34,679 nucleotides of DNA from Chloroflexota bacterium (GCA_005881885.1 VBDX01000124.1:1-34679); one strand, 5' to 3'. Counted from the first letter of the stretch, positions 8,453 through 17,377 are shown. The notes: generated by a model from the letters alone, not told the origin. A program made the numbers and translations.

Positions 8453-9753
8453 GGCCCCACCGCGAGCGGAGCGAGCGCGTGCGCCGCCTGTGTCGCGTCA
8501 GCGAGGATGCGCTCGGCGTCGAGGCGCACCGGCCGGCGGTCAAGCACGAGCGGCGTTCCATCGACGAAGACCGCGCTCACGTCTGAGCCACGCGCCGCGT
8601 AGACGAGGTTCGCGACCGGATCATGCCAGGGCTGAACATGCGGCGCCCGCCGATCGACCGCGATGACGTCGGCGCGCTTACCCGTCTCGAGGGAGCCGAC
8701 CAGATGCGCGATGCCGAGCGCCGCGGCGGCCTCCGTCGTGGCCATGCGGAGCAGGTCCGCGGCGGGGAACGCCGCCGGATCGTCCGCCGCGACCTTGTTG
8801 AGGAGCCCGGCCGTTCGCATCTCCGCGAAGAGGTCCATCCCGTTGTTGCAGCAGGCCGCGTCCGTGCCGAGTCCGACCACCGCACCGCTGCGTCGCATCC
8901 GGCCGACCGGCGCGACCCGAGCCTCGAGCTTCGCGTTGCTGCTCGGGCAGTGCGCGACGGCCGTACCGCGTCGACCGACAAGATCGGCCTCGCCGTCAGT
9001 GAGATAGGTGCCGTGGGCCACGACGACCGTCGGGGCGAGGAGGCCCAGCTCGTCGAGGTACGCGGCGCAGCCCGCGTAGCCGCGCGCCCGTACTGCCGCA
9101 ACCTCGGCTTCTGCCTGCGCGAGGTGGATGAATATCCGCGCGCCGCTTCGCTCCGCGAGCGCCGCGACGCGACGCAGCAGATCGGGCCCGCAGCTATCCG
9201 TGGCGTGCGGTCCGACCCCGGCCCAGACGCGAGACCGAGCGGGGTCCGCTCCGAAGCGCCCGAGGAGGGCCTCCGCCTCGCGGAGGCCCCGCTCCGCATC
9301 GGAGTCGTAGAGGGAATGCGCGAGGACGGCCCGAAGGCCGCTCTCCTCGACCGCACCGGCGACCTCGCCCATCTCGCTGTACCGATCGGCGATTGTCGTC
9401 ACGCCGCTCGTCAAGAGCTCGAGGCAGCCGGCGAGCGCCCCGGCCCGCAGCTCGCTCGGGCCGACCAGCGTTTCCAGCGGACGCATACGGGCCTGCAGCC
9501 ACTCACCCCGAGGCACGTCCTCCGTCAGCCCGCGGAAGAGCCACATCGGCGTGTGGGTATGGACATCGACGAGACCGGGCAGGAGCGCGCAGCCATCGAG
9601 ATGGATGACCGTGCCGCTCTTCTCTGCCTGAGGCGGCCCGACGTAACTAATGGAGTCTCCCTCGATGACTACAGCGCCAGGCGAGTACGTCATCCCTCGT
9701 GAGTCGAGCGTTAGCACCTCGTCGGCGAGCAGCGTGTATGAGGAGGCCTTCAC
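8449..9753 (-). CDS. amidohydrolase, TRZ/ATZ (cytosine deaminase-like) family
   Basis: The 434-residue metal-dependent hydrolase has a small N-terminal beta domain and then the HxH metal site PGLVDVHTHTP (His65, His67). It also has a strand-end His in FIHLAQAE, a further His in VVAHGTYL, SNAKLEA and the catalytic Asp in GLGTDAACCNNGMDLF. These features match the S-adenosylhomocysteine/8-oxoguanine/atrazine-type deaminases, which remove amino or other groups from N-heterocycles. GTG 9753 overlaps the permease stop (GTGA); a longer frame upstream runs through the permease and is spurious. Together with the ABC importer this suggests that the operon's substrate is a small nitrogenous ring compound or amide, which is inference. 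Confidence 0.88.
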   Translation of the reverse strand: MKASSYTLLADEVLTLDSRGMTYSPGAVVIEGDSISYVGPPQAEKSGTVIHLDGCALLPGLVDVHTHTPMWLFRGLTEDVPRGEWLQARMRPLETLVGPSELRAGALAGCLELLTSGVTTIADRYSEMGEVAGAVEESGLRAVLAHSLYDSDAERGLREAEALLGRFGADPARSRVWAGVGPHATDSCGPDLLRRVAALAERSGARIFIHLAQAEAEVAAVRARGYAGCAAYLDELGLLAPTVVVAHGTYLTDGEADLVGRRGTAVAHCPSSNAKLEARVAPVGRMRRSGAVVGLGTDAACCNNGMDLFAEMRTAGLLNKVAADDPAAFPAADLLRMATTEAAAALGIAHLVGSLETGKRADVIAVDRRAPHVQPWHDPVANLVYAARGSDVSAVFVDGTPLVLDRRPVRLDAERILADATQAAHALAPLAVGP

Positions 9754-10556
9754 TGCTTCGGCGCCTCCGGCTGCCAGCGGATGACGAGCCGCTCCAGTAC
9801 GACGATGGAGAGGAAGAGCCCGAGCGCGAGCAACGAGGCCACCACGGTCGTCGCATAGAGGAGCCCGGTCCGGAACTCGAAGGTCGAGATCACGATGAGG
9901 TAGCCGAGGCCGGTGTCGGCGCCGATCCATTCCGCGACGATCGCGCCGATGACCGAGGACGCGGTCGAGATCTTGAGCGCCGCGAAGAGAAAAGGCAGCG
10001 ACGAAGGGAGGCGGAGCTTGAACAGGATCTGCCTCCGTGTCGCCGACAGCACGCGCATGAGCTCAAGGGCTGAGGCCTCTACCGCCTCCAGGCCGCGCAC
10101 CATGTTCACGAGGGTCGGGAAGAAGCAGATGAGCGCAGCGATGACGATCTTCGGCGCGTAGCCGTTGCCGAGCAGCAGCACCAGGATGGGCGCGATCGCG
10201 ATGATCGGGATCGTTCGCACGGCCACGGCGATCGGGAAGAGGGTACGCTCCATCGTTTTGTTGTGGACGAACAGGATCGCTAGGAGGATCGCGACGGCGT
10301 TGCCGATGAAGAAACCGCCCGCAGCCTCGATCACGGTCGCGCCGACGTTGCGCTGGAGCGTCGGCCACTCCTCGATGAAGGTCTGCGCGATGAGCGACGG
10401 TGCGGGGACGAGGTATGCGGGGACCTTGAACACGCGAATGTGCAGCTCCCAGTACGCGAGCACGCCCAGGATGCCGAGTGCGGGCACGAGGAGGCGGAGC
10501 GTCGGCGACGCCCGCCGCCTTGGGGCGACGCGAGCGGCTACCTGCACGGCGCTCAT
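9750..10556 (-). CDS. ABC transporter permease (SsuC/TauC-like, NMT1-type importer)
   Basis: The 268-residue protein has about six membrane helices and the cytoplasmic coupling loop VNMVRGLEAVEASALELMRVLSATR (EAA-like) with RLPSSLPFLFAALKIS, typical of BPD_transp_1 permeases for sulfonates, pyrimidine precursors and similar small molecules. ATG 10556 overlaps the ATPase stop (ATGA); the longer in-frame start inside the ATPase gene is discarded. It forms an importer with the ATPase and binding protein encoded immediately upstream. Confidence 0.92.
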   Translation of the reverse strand: MSAVQVAARVAPRRRASPTLRLLVPALGILGVLAYWELHIRVFKVPAYLVPAPSLIAQTFIEEWPTLQRNVGATVIEAAGGFFIGNAVAILLAILFVHNKTMERTLFPIAVAVRTIPIIAIAPILVLLLGNGYAPKIVIAALICFFPTLVNMVRGLEAVEASALELMRVLSATRRQILFKLRLPSSLPFLFAALKISTASSVIGAIVAEWIGADTGLGYLIVISTFEFRTGLLYATTVVASLLALGLFLSIVVLERLVIRWQPEAPKQ

Positions 10557-11362
10557 CAGGCGGGTCGCGTCTCTCCGACCAGCGCGCGGCGGAGCGCCGC
10601 GGTGTGCCGAGCGAACTCCACGGTCTCCTTCATCGTCGGGTCGCGCGGCCGTGGCAGCTCGACGTGGAGGTCGAGCTTCACGCGGCCGGGATTCGTGCCC
10701 ATCACGACGACCCGATCCGAGAGGAACACCGCTTCCGGAGAGCTGTGGGTGACGAAAAGGATGGTCGTCCGAGTCGCGTCCCAAATGCGGAGCAGCTCGA
10801 GGTTCATGTACTCGCGAGTGATCTCATCGAGCGCCCCGAAGGGCTCGTCCATGAGCAGGATCTGCGGCTCGGTGATGAGCGCCCGCGCGATGGCGACGCG
10901 CTGGCGCATGCCTCCGGAGAGCTGCCAGGGATAGGCGCCGCCGAACGCGGCGAGACCGACGAGCTCGAGTAACCGCTGCGCTCGCTGTCGCGGGTCGCGC
11001 GCGTCGGCGGCGATCTCCAGCGGGAGCAGGATGTTCTGCTCGGCGTTCCGCCAGGCGAGGAGCGTCGCGTCCTGGAAAACGAACCCGAACGCGCGGCGGC
11101 GTCGCGCCGACGCCGGGACTTCGCCCGCGACGGTGATCAGGCCGTCGGTCGGGGCGAGGATGTCTGCGACGAGGCGGAGCAGGGTGGACTTCCCGCACCC
11201 GGATGGGCCGAGCAGCGAGACGAACTCGCCCGGCCGGATGGCCAGGCTCACGCCGTCGAGCGCGCGGAGTGGGCCGGAGGAGGTGGAGAACGTGATCCCC
11301 ACCCCTTCCAGCAGGATCGCGGCGCGATCGTCGCGATCAGCGCTTCGGTCTGGTGGCAACAC
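10556..11362 (-). CDS. ABC transporter ATP-binding protein (SsuB/TauB-like)
   Basis: The 268-residue nucleotide-binding subunit has Walker A GPSGCGKST (about residues 52-60), Q-loop FVFQDATLL, signature LSGGMRQR, Walker B ILLMDEPFGALDE and the H-loop VTHSSPEA. DEPFGALDEITR and the PRPRDP tail match the nitrate/sulfonate/taurine subgroup. GTG 11362 (or TTG 11359) overlaps the end of the binding-protein gene by about 26 bases. It powers the importer of this operon from the cytoplasmic face. Confidence 0.93.
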   Translation of the reverse strand: MLPPDRSADRDDRAAILLEGVGITFSTSSGPLRALDGVSLAIRPGEFVSLLGPSGCGKSTLLRLVADILAPTDGLITVAGEVPASARRRRAFGFVFQDATLLAWRNAEQNILLPLEIAADARDPRQRAQRLLELVGLAAFGGAYPWQLSGGMRQRVAIARALITEPQILLMDEPFGALDEITREYMNLELLRIWDATRTTILFVTHSSPEAVFLSDRVVVMGTNPGRVKLDLHVELPRPRDPTMKETVEFARHTAALRRALVGETRPA

Positions 11363-12428
11363 GCTGCAGGATGTCCTGAGTCATCGCGTCCTTGGAGGTG
11401 ATCGGAGCCTTGAGCAGGCCGAGCCCGCCGTAGACGGCGATGGCGTCGTCCCACACCTGCGGCTCCATCCAGCCCCAGCCCTTCTCCTTGGTCGTCGTCG
11501 ACCACAGGAACGGGGCTTCCTGCCGCCAGGTCTCCATCTCGAGGTCGCGCTTGAGGTCCTTGGCGTACTTCAAGGTGATGTCGGTCGCCTCTTCCACATG
11601 GTCGGCGGCGTATTCCCAGCCCTTGGCGCTCGCCGCGACGAAGTCCGCCAGCATGTCCGAGCGGTCCTTGAACACATCCTCGCTGGCGAAGTACGTGAAC
11701 GCGTAGAGCTTGATGCCCAGGTCCCAGAGGAGAAGGGTCTTGGCCCCCGGTCCCACGGCCGCCATCTGCGGGGCGTCGATGACCCAGCCGGTGATGATGT
11801 CGACCTGCCCGGTTTTGAGCGGGACGGTATCCGAGCCGATGACCGAGATCTCGATCTTGTCGCGGGGCAGCTGGTATTTCGCGATCACCGCGTCGATGAG
11901 CGGCCGCGCCGTCGCCTGAATGCCGATCTTCTTGCCCACGAAATCTTGCGGCGAATTGATCTTCTGGTCGAGCGTGATGAAGGCGAAGGGATGACGCTGT
12001 AACGCCGTCGCGAACGCTCGCACCGGGATCCCGTTCGAGCGCGCCAGGAACATCGCGGCGATCGACGCGACATTCCCGATGGTGTTCGAGCCGCTCGCGG
12101 TGAGCGAAACCGGATCGATGTTCGGCCCACCCGGGTCGATCCGAAGGTCGATGCCGCGCTCCTTGTAGTAGCCCTTGTCGAACGCGACGAAGTCGCCGGC
12201 GTACTGCGAGTTGGCGAGCCAGCCCAAGCGCATGCTGACGGGCCGAGGCGGCTTGACCGCCGCGGTCGCGGTGCCGCCCGCCGGCGCCGAGGATGACGGA
12301 CCGGCGGCCGGCCCGCAGGCCGCCGCGATCCCGGCTCCGAGAACCCCGAGCGACAGAGCGCCTCCGGCTCGCAAGAGATCGCGGCGCGTTAATGACGTGT
12401 CTGATTTCGGGCGTGTGTCCTGGCTCAT
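11337..12428 (-). CDS. NMT1/THI5-like ABC substrate-binding lipoprotein
   Basis: The 363-residue protein begins with a Tat-like TRRDLLRAGG, a hydrophobic core and the lipobox IAAACG, so it is probably exported and lipid-anchored. The mature part has RLGWLANSQYAGDFVAFDKG and GYYKERGIDL, then NSPQDFVGKKIGIQ and LKTGQVDIITGW, the standard NMT1/SsuA two-lobe binding fold used for pyrimidine precursors, sulfonates, nitriles and aromatics. ATG 12428 is preceded by a purine-rich GAGGGGGAAG; the longer frame upstream lacks a signal. Ligand identity cannot be read out, but family and neighbours point to a small N-containing organic compound. Confidence 0.92.
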   Translation of the reverse strand: MSQDTRPKSDTSLTRRDLLRAGGALSLGVLGAGIAAACGPAAGPSSSAPAGGTATAAVKPPRPVSMRLGWLANSQYAGDFVAFDKGYYKERGIDLRIDPGGPNIDPVSLTASGSNTIGNVASIAAMFLARSNGIPVRAFATALQRHPFAFITLDQKINSPQDFVGKKIGIQATARPLIDAVIAKYQLPRDKIEISVIGSDTVPLKTGQVDIITGWVIDAPQMAAVGPGAKTLLLWDLGIKLYAFTYFASEDVFKDRSDMLADFVAASAKGWEYAADHVEEATDITLKYAKDLKRDLEMETWRQEAPFLWSTTTKEKGWGWMEPQVWDDAIAVYGGLGLLKAPITSKDAMTQDILQRVATRPKR

Positions 12429-12497
12429 ATGTGCTTCCCCCTCTCGATGATTTGGGTCACGCCGGCGCGCTGCCCACCTCCCCAATCCCAATGGCCA

Positions 12498-13280
12498 TTA
12501 CGACGCGCGCCAGATCGGCTTCCGCTTCTCGCGGAACGCTCTGACGCCCTCTGCCGCGTCGTCGGAGTCCAAGGCTTCCACCAGAGTCGGGAAGCTCATT
12601 CGCGTGGCGTCCCCGACGCGCAGCGCCTCCGTGCGTAACACCATCTCCTTGATCGCGCGCAGCGACAGCGGGGCGCACTGAAGCACTTCGTCCACCCAGC
12701 GCCGCACCGCCGCTTCGAATTCGTCGCGGGTAACGACCTCGTTGATCAGGCCGTAGCGGCAGGCCTCGGCGGCGCTGATCTGTCGGCCGGTGAGCAGCAT
12801 GCTCATCGCAAGCCGGTAAGGGAGCTGCCGCACTAGTTGGAACACGCCCCCATCGAGCGGGATCCTCCCCACGCGTGGCTCCGAGAGTCCAAAGCGTGCG
12901 TCCTCGACCGCGACGACGATGTCGCAGCCAAGGACCATCTCCAGGCCGCCGCCGATGGCGTGGCCGTTCACCGCCGCGATCACCGGCACGTTCAAGGTGC
13001 GCCGGATCGCCAGGCCGCCGAATCCTCCCGGGCGCTCGCGCGCCCAATACCGGATGCCCGTCTCGCCCGTCTCCTGCGTGCTCATGTCCGCGCCGACGCA
13101 GAAGGCACGCTCGCCGGCGCCCGTTAGAACGACGACCCAGACGTCACGGTCGGCCTCGACCCGTGCCCAGATGTCGCGCAGCTGCTCCTCGGCCGCGGGA
13201 CTCAGGGCATTGAGTACACGCGGGCGATCGATCGTGACCCGAGCCACGTGGTCGGTGAGCTCGTAGCGGATCTCGCTCAT
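12498..13280 (-). CDS. enoyl-CoA hydratase/isomerase (crotonase) family
   Basis: The 260-residue crotonase has RPRVLNALSPA, the oxyanion-hole segment HAIGGGLEMVLGCD and FGLSEPRVGRIPLDGG. Both glutamates equivalent to rat hydratase E144 and E164 are present, so hydratase activity is plausible rather than a degenerate member. ATG 13280 overlaps the CoA-transferase stop (ATGA). With the CoA-transferase it would activate and then hydrate or rearrange an unsaturated acid within this pathway. Confidence 0.92.
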   Translation of the reverse strand: MSEIRYELTDHVARVTIDRPRVLNALSPAAEEQLRDIWARVEADRDVWVVVLTGAGERAFCVGADMSTQETGETGIRYWARERPGGFGGLAIRRTLNVPVIAAVNGHAIGGGLEMVLGCDIVVAVEDARFGLSEPRVGRIPLDGGVFQLVRQLPYRLAMSMLLTGRQISAAEACRYGLINEVVTRDEFEAAVRRWVDEVLQCAPLSLRAIKEMVLRTEALRVGDATRMSFPTLVEALDSDDAAEGVRAFREKRKPIWRAS

Positions 13281-14455
13281 CGCGCGGACCTCGTGGCGGT
13301 CAGATCGTCGATCCGCTCGGCGGAATAGCCGAGCTCTCGAAGGATCTCCACGGTGTGTTCGCCCAGGCCCGGCGGCGTGCGCCGCGCGCTCGCCGGCGTC
13401 CCGGAGAGCTTCACGGGATTCGCGAGCGTCACGACCTCGCCCGCACGCGCATGGGGCATTCGCCAGATCATCTCGTTCGCCGCGACCTGCGGATCAGCGA
13501 GCGTCTCGCGGAGCGGAAGTACCGGCGCGCAGAGGATATCGACGTCATCGAGCCGCCGCGTCCAATATGCGCTCGACCGCTCTGCGATGCGCCGGGCGAA
13601 GATGCTCCGGAGCTCCGCGCGGTGCGCCGCCTGCGCCTCGTCCGTGGCGAACTCGGCTCGGAGCGAGAGGTCCTCGAGCTCGAGCGCGGCGGAGATGCTG
13701 CGCAGTGGGTTCTCTTTGAATGCGCCGACGATGACGATCGCGCCGTCCGTCGTGGGGAACACGCCGGTGAGCGGCTTCTCGGCCCAGTTGAGGTCGACCC
13801 CGCGCATGAGCTGCATGGTCGCTTCCTGCAGCTGCATAGAGAGGAGCGCGTCGTAGAGCGAAACCTCGACGAGCTGGCCTTCATCGGTCTGTTCTCGCGC
13901 GAGAAGCGCGAGAAGGATGCCCTGCACCATCAGCATGCCCGCGGTGTAGTCGGCGAGCGGAGTCGGGTAGATCGCGAGGGGGTGCGACGGGTCAGCTTTG
14001 CGCGCCATCGCACCGGTGAGGGCTTGCGCGAGGATGTCCTGCCCGCCCTTGTGCGCGTATGGGCCCGCGCTGCCGTAGCCGGATCCGACGGCATAGATGA
14101 TGCGCGGGTTGATCTCCCGCAGTCGCGCATAGCCGAGGTCGAGCCGCTCCATCACCCCGGCGCGGAAGTTGTTCACGACAACGTCGGATCCTTTCACGAG
14201 GTCGCGCACCACCTCCCGTCCGCTGTCGCTCCGCAAGTCCACCTCGATGCTCCGCTTGTTGCGGTTCAGGCTGAGGAACACCGGGTTGTCCGGGCCCGCC
14301 GGGTCCTGGATCGCCCAGCGCGAGAGATCGCCGGAGCCGGGACGCTCGATCTTGACGACATCGGCGCCGAAATCGCCGAGCGCCTGGGTGCAGACCGGTC
14401 CGAGCTCTACTTGGGTCAGGTCGACAACGCGGACGCCCTCGAGCGGCAGCCTCAT
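13277..14455 (-). CDS. class III CoA-transferase (CaiB/Frc family)
   Basis: The 392-residue protein starts MRLPLEGVRVVDLTQVELGP and carries LGDFGADVVKIERPGSGD, NRNKRSIEVDL and VNNFRAGVMERL, the conserved CaiB/BaiF blocks. Asp169 in YPTPLADYTAG lines up with the catalytic Asp169 of formyl-CoA transferase. It transfers CoA between carboxylic acids, here presumably activating the imported acid. ATG 14455 overlaps the FAD enzyme stop (ATGA). The long frame upstream of that ATG is antisense-like read-through in the oxidoreductase gene. Confidence 0.93.
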   Translation of the reverse strand: MRLPLEGVRVVDLTQVELGPVCTQALGDFGADVVKIERPGSGDLSRWAIQDPAGPDNPVFLSLNRNKRSIEVDLRSDSGREVVRDLVKGSDVVVNNFRAGVMERLDLGYARLREINPRIIYAVGSGYGSAGPYAHKGGQDILAQALTGAMARKADPSHPLAIYPTPLADYTAGMLMVQGILLALLAREQTDEGQLVEVSLYDALLSMQLQEATMQLMRGVDLNWAEKPLTGVFPTTDGAIVIVGAFKENPLRSISAALELEDLSLRAEFATDEAQAAHRAELRSIFARRIAERSSAYWTRRLDDVDILCAPVLPLRETLADPQVAANEMIWRMPHARAGEVVTLANPVKLSGTPASARRTPPGLGEHTVEILRELGYSAERIDDLTATRSAR

Positions 14456-15843
14456 CAGCGCTCTTCGTCCGCAGTGGCCATCGCGTGCTCGGCAACCGGG
14501 CGTTCGTCGCCGGGATCCGCCCCCTGCGCGCGCAGCCGTCGCTGCACCGCCGCAACATCCACAGCGCGCACCGCGACGTCCGCTTCCAGCGCAAGTGCGG
14601 CCGCGACACCCGCGGCCTGTCCCATCACGATGCACGGACCGATCTCGCGGCTGCTGCGCTGCGCGATCGGCGTCGCCGAATAGCAACGTCCTGCGACGAG
14701 CAGCTGCTCGATCTGTCGCGGCACCATCGCCCGATAGGGCGTGAAGTAGTCGCGGCCACGCGCGACGCTGTCCGGGAACCAGCGCGCCTCGCGGATGTCG
14801 TCCTGTGTCACCACGTACTCGCCCATGAGGAGCCTGCCCTGGCGTACGCCCATCTGCGGGGCGGCATCGAGGAGGTAGCACCGCTCGAATCCCGGAATGT
14901 TCTGCTTGGCGAACCGGAAGGTCGCGACGATCTTCCCACGCGCCTCAAACTCCGCTTTCGTGAGGTCTTCGACCGACGTCGTGTCGTAGCCACGCATGTG
15001 CGGGCAGTTGCACCACACGACGCCGGGAAGCGGCGTGAGGAGCCACCACATGTCCCAGGAGCCGCCGAGGATGCGCTTCGCCTCGGTGTTGAGCGCGGCC
15101 GCTTCCTCCGGATGCTCGATCTCGAACCGCAGCGCGCGCTCGGTGTCGACACCGCCGTAGCGGTGAACGAGCGTCACGAAGTAGCGTCCATGCTCGATTG
15201 GCGCTCCCGACCGCGCGGCGACCGCCGCGTCGCCGCTCGCGTCGATCACGACCTTCGCGCGGATGGCCTGTCGGCCCGCGGGAGTCTCGAAGATGGCGCC
15301 CGTGACGCGGTCGCCGTCCAGCATGGGTTCGCTGAACCAGCTGTGGAGCCGGAGCTCAACACCCGCGTCGCGCACCATGTCGTCGGACACGCGCTTCCAC
15401 GCATCGGGATCGAAAGCCACCGCGTAGGTGATCGGCTTGATATGCCCGTGCGCATAGAGGTCGATCGAACCCCACCGCGCCCATTTGTCCCAGAGAGCCC
15501 GATCGACGCGATACCGGTCCTCGACCGGTGGGTAGACGGCACCGCCGATCGCCTCGAGTCGTTCCACGTACTCCTGGGCGATGCCGACCACCGTCTGGCG
15601 CGGCCCGTCCATCATGTCGTCGATCACGAGGACCATCCCGCCTGAGGCCATCCCGCCCAGGTACGGATAGCGTTCGGCGAGGAGCGTCCGCGCACCCTCG
15701 CGCCTGGCGGCGACGGCAGCGCCGACCCCCGCCGATCCGCCGCCGACCACGAGCACATCCGTTTCGGCGACGATCGGGACGCGCCGACTCGGCTCAAGGA
15801 CCGAGCCGTTTCCCGGTCGATCCCCGTCCCCCCGCTCGCTCAA
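14455..15843 (-). CDS. FAD-dependent oxidoreductase (FAD_oxidored family)
   Basis: The 462-residue flavoprotein has an N-terminal dinucleotide fold DVLVVGGGSAGVGAAVAARR and LLAERYPYLGGMASGG, then a second flavin contact VVIDASGDAAVAARSG and the C-terminal LVAGRCYSATPIAQRSSREIGPC plus VMGQAAGVAAALA. This matches the PF12831 family of incompletely characterised dehydrogenases. The start is TTG 15843, because no ATG or GTG lies before the Rossmann strand apart from one at its very edge. A consensus-like promoter places transcription start at about this TTG, so the message may be leaderless. It is the first gene of the eight-gene operon and so probably catalyses the first oxidation. Confidence 0.88.
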   Translation of the reverse strand: MSERGDGDRPGNGSVLEPSRRVPIVAETDVLVVGGGSAGVGAAVAARREGARTLLAERYPYLGGMASGGMVLVIDDMMDGPRQTVVGIAQEYVERLEAIGGAVYPPVEDRYRVDRALWDKWARWGSIDLYAHGHIKPITYAVAFDPDAWKRVSDDMVRDAGVELRLHSWFSEPMLDGDRVTGAIFETPAGRQAIRAKVVIDASGDAAVAARSGAPIEHGRYFVTLVHRYGGVDTERALRFEIEHPEEAAALNTEAKRILGGSWDMWWLLTPLPGVVWCNCPHMRGYDTTSVEDLTKAEFEARGKIVATFRFAKQNIPGFERCYLLDAAPQMGVRQGRLLMGEYVVTQDDIREARWFPDSVARGRDYFTPYRAMVPRQIEQLLVAGRCYSATPIAQRSSREIGPCIVMGQAAGVAAALALEADVAVRAVDVAAVQRRLRAQGADPGDERPVAEHAMATADEER

Positions 15844-15845
15844 GG

Positions 15846-15880
15846 CTTCACTATATTGAAGACGCGCTTCATTCTGTCAA
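15846..15880 (-). promoter_or_regulatory. promoter with overlapping palindromic operator for the catabolic operon
   Basis: On the minus strand a perfect TTGACA (15880-15875) is followed after 19 bases by TATAGT (15855-15850), whose end is 7 bases from the TTG start at 15843. The palindrome CTTCACTATATTGAAG (15846-15861) has one mismatched pair and covers the -10 box. A repressor bound there would block the promoter, and the divergent XRE-cupin regulator is the obvious candidate. The forward TATATT (15852-15857) could also serve that regulator's own promoter, giving autoregulation. Box identities are read from sequence; the role is inferred. Confidence 0.6.
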
Positions 15881-15898
15881 CTCGAGGAGGCGAGAGCC

Positions 15899-16516
15899 GT
15901 GGCCACGAGCCTGAAATCCGGCGACCAGGGGCAAGTCCATGAAGCGCTGCGCCGAGCTCTCGGCCAGCAGATCCGTCAGCTGCGGCTAGACCGAGGGCTG
16001 ACGCTCGAAGAAGTGGCGTCCCGAAGCGGCTGCAGTCTTGGCTCGCTGAGCCAACTCGAGCGGGGTCTCGGCAACCCGTCCTTCGCGACGCTGGTGCGGA
16101 TCTCCCACGCGCTCCGCGTCTCGGTCGCACGATTGGTCGAGCTCGGCCAGGACGGGCAGGGCGTCGTCTCCCCCGTCGTGCGCAAGGGTCAGCGCCGTCG
16201 TTTCAACCCCCACAACAGCATGCCCGGCGACGGCACCATCTACGAGCTGCTCACGCCCGACTTCGATCGTGCGCTCGAGGTGATCTATCTGCACGTGCCA
16301 CCGGGCTCTTCGACCGAGGCCACGCCCTTCGTACACGAGGGCGAGGAGAGCGGCTACATCGTGAAGGGCACGCACGAGGTCCACGTCGATGGGACCCTCC
16401 ACGTCCTCAGGGCTGGCGACAACATTTCGTACGAGAGCACGAAGCCGCACTGGTATCGCAATCCGGGCAAGGAACCAGTGGAAGCGATCTGGATCATCAC
16501 GCCGCCGACGTTCTGA
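15899..16516 (+). CDS. XRE-family regulator with C-terminal cupin sensor domain
   Basis: The 205-residue protein has a helix-turn-helix at about 18-72 (IRQLRLDRGLTLEEVASRSG, SLGSLSQLERG, NPSFATLVRISHAL) and a cupin_2 barrel at about 125-200 (PGSSTEATPFVHEGEESGYIV, then LRAGDNISYESTKPHWYRNPG). This is the PuuR/MppR-like architecture in which the cupin binds the pathway ligand or metal. GTG 15899 is set by AGGAGG at 15885-15890. It is divergent from the catabolic operon across 55 bases that hold a palindrome, so it is very probably that operon's local regulator. Confidence 0.92.
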   Translation: MATSLKSGDQGQVHEALRRALGQQIRQLRLDRGLTLEEVASRSGCSLGSLSQLERGLGNPSFATLVRISHALRVSVARLVELGQDGQGVVSPVVRKGQRRRFNPHNSMPGDGTIYELLTPDFDRALEVIYLHVPPGSSTEATPFVHEGEESGYIVKGTHEVHVDGTLHVLRAGDNISYESTKPHWYRNPGKEPVEAIWIITPPTF

Positions 16517-16560
16517 GGACCCCCGATCCGCAGCAGCCCCACGCAGGCGAGCGAGTCCAC

Positions 16561-17217
16561 TTACCCGCTCGCGACCTTCGGCCGACGCTCGAGCTCATCG
16601 ACGTTCGGCTCGTCCAAAGCGAACGACCCGTACTTGATCTCGCCCGCGCGCTCGTACGTCGCGATGACGACGCCGGTGCTCGACGTCGTCACGTCCACGA
16701 CCTTGAGCCCCGCAGGGATCGCGCCTCCGGCGAAGAGCCTCTTCCCGCTGCCGAGCACGGCCGGGAAGGTCCACAGGTGGAACTCGTCGATAAGGTCATT
16801 CCGCAGGAGCGACTGGATGAGGTCGCCGCTCCCGTGCACCTGGATCTCTGGTCCGGATTGCTTCTTCAGCTCCGACACGTACATCGGCACGTCGCCCTTA
16901 ATGAGTGCGGAGTTGTTCCACTCGACGTTCTTGAGCGTCCGTGACGCGACGTGTTTGCGCGCGCCGTTCAATGCCTCCGCGCCGGGTTCGGAGGAGTGCG
17001 GCCAGTACGCGGCGAAGATCTCGTACGTCCTTCGGCCGAGGAGCAACTCGAACGGCCGCCCCATGAAGTCGCCCATGACTTGTCCCATGCGATCGTCCCA
17101 GTAGCCGACGGACCATCCGCCGTTCGTGAACCCGCCGCTGCGATCTTCGTCGGGCCCGCCCGGCGCCTGCATGACGCCGTCGAGCGTCACGAACGTGCTG
17201 ACCTTGAGCTTTCTCAC
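16561..17217 (-). CDS. dihydrofolate reductase family protein (RibD C-terminal domain)
   Basis: The 218-residue protein has KVSTFVTLDGVMQAPGGPDEDRSGGF, GGW, ELLLGRRTYEIFAAYWP, then HGSGDLIQSLLRNDLIDEFHLWTFPAVLGSGKRLF, the classic layout of stand-alone RibD_C/YyaP-type reductases. These bind NADPH in a DHFR-like fold, but their physiological substrate is generally unknown. A purine-rich GGGAGG sits before GTG 17217. It converges with the XRE regulator across 44 bases and seems to be a single-gene unit. Confidence 0.9.
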   Translation of the reverse strand: MRKLKVSTFVTLDGVMQAPGGPDEDRSGGFTNGGWSVGYWDDRMGQVMGDFMGRPFELLLGRRTYEIFAAYWPHSSEPGAEALNGARKHVASRTLKNVEWNNSALIKGDVPMYVSELKKQSGPEIQVHGSGDLIQSLLRNDLIDEFHLWTFPAVLGSGKRLFAGGAIPAGLKVVDVTTSSTGVVIATYERAGEIKYGSFALDEPNVDELERRPKVASG

Positions 17218-17377
17218 GATGACACCTCCCTATGCCGCACCGGCGAGCCGCGCCGGGTCGACCGACCATTTTGCTCGCTCCGCGTTGGACATCGTGACGC
17301 CGCTGCGGCGGCGCCGGGACCGACCGCTTTGGAGCGTGACGCACCGACCGAAGTCTGGCGGCGCACCCGCCTACGCG

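Noticed and set aside
7376-8602. Plus-strand frame of about 408 codons opposite the aldehyde dehydrogenase
   Set aside because: Antisense to a gene with all catalytic residues; no motif or RBS, and typical of GC-rich shadow frames.
14485-15645. Plus-strand frame of about 386 codons opposite the FAD oxidoreductase
   Set aside because: Antisense shadow; no domain or plausible start signal.
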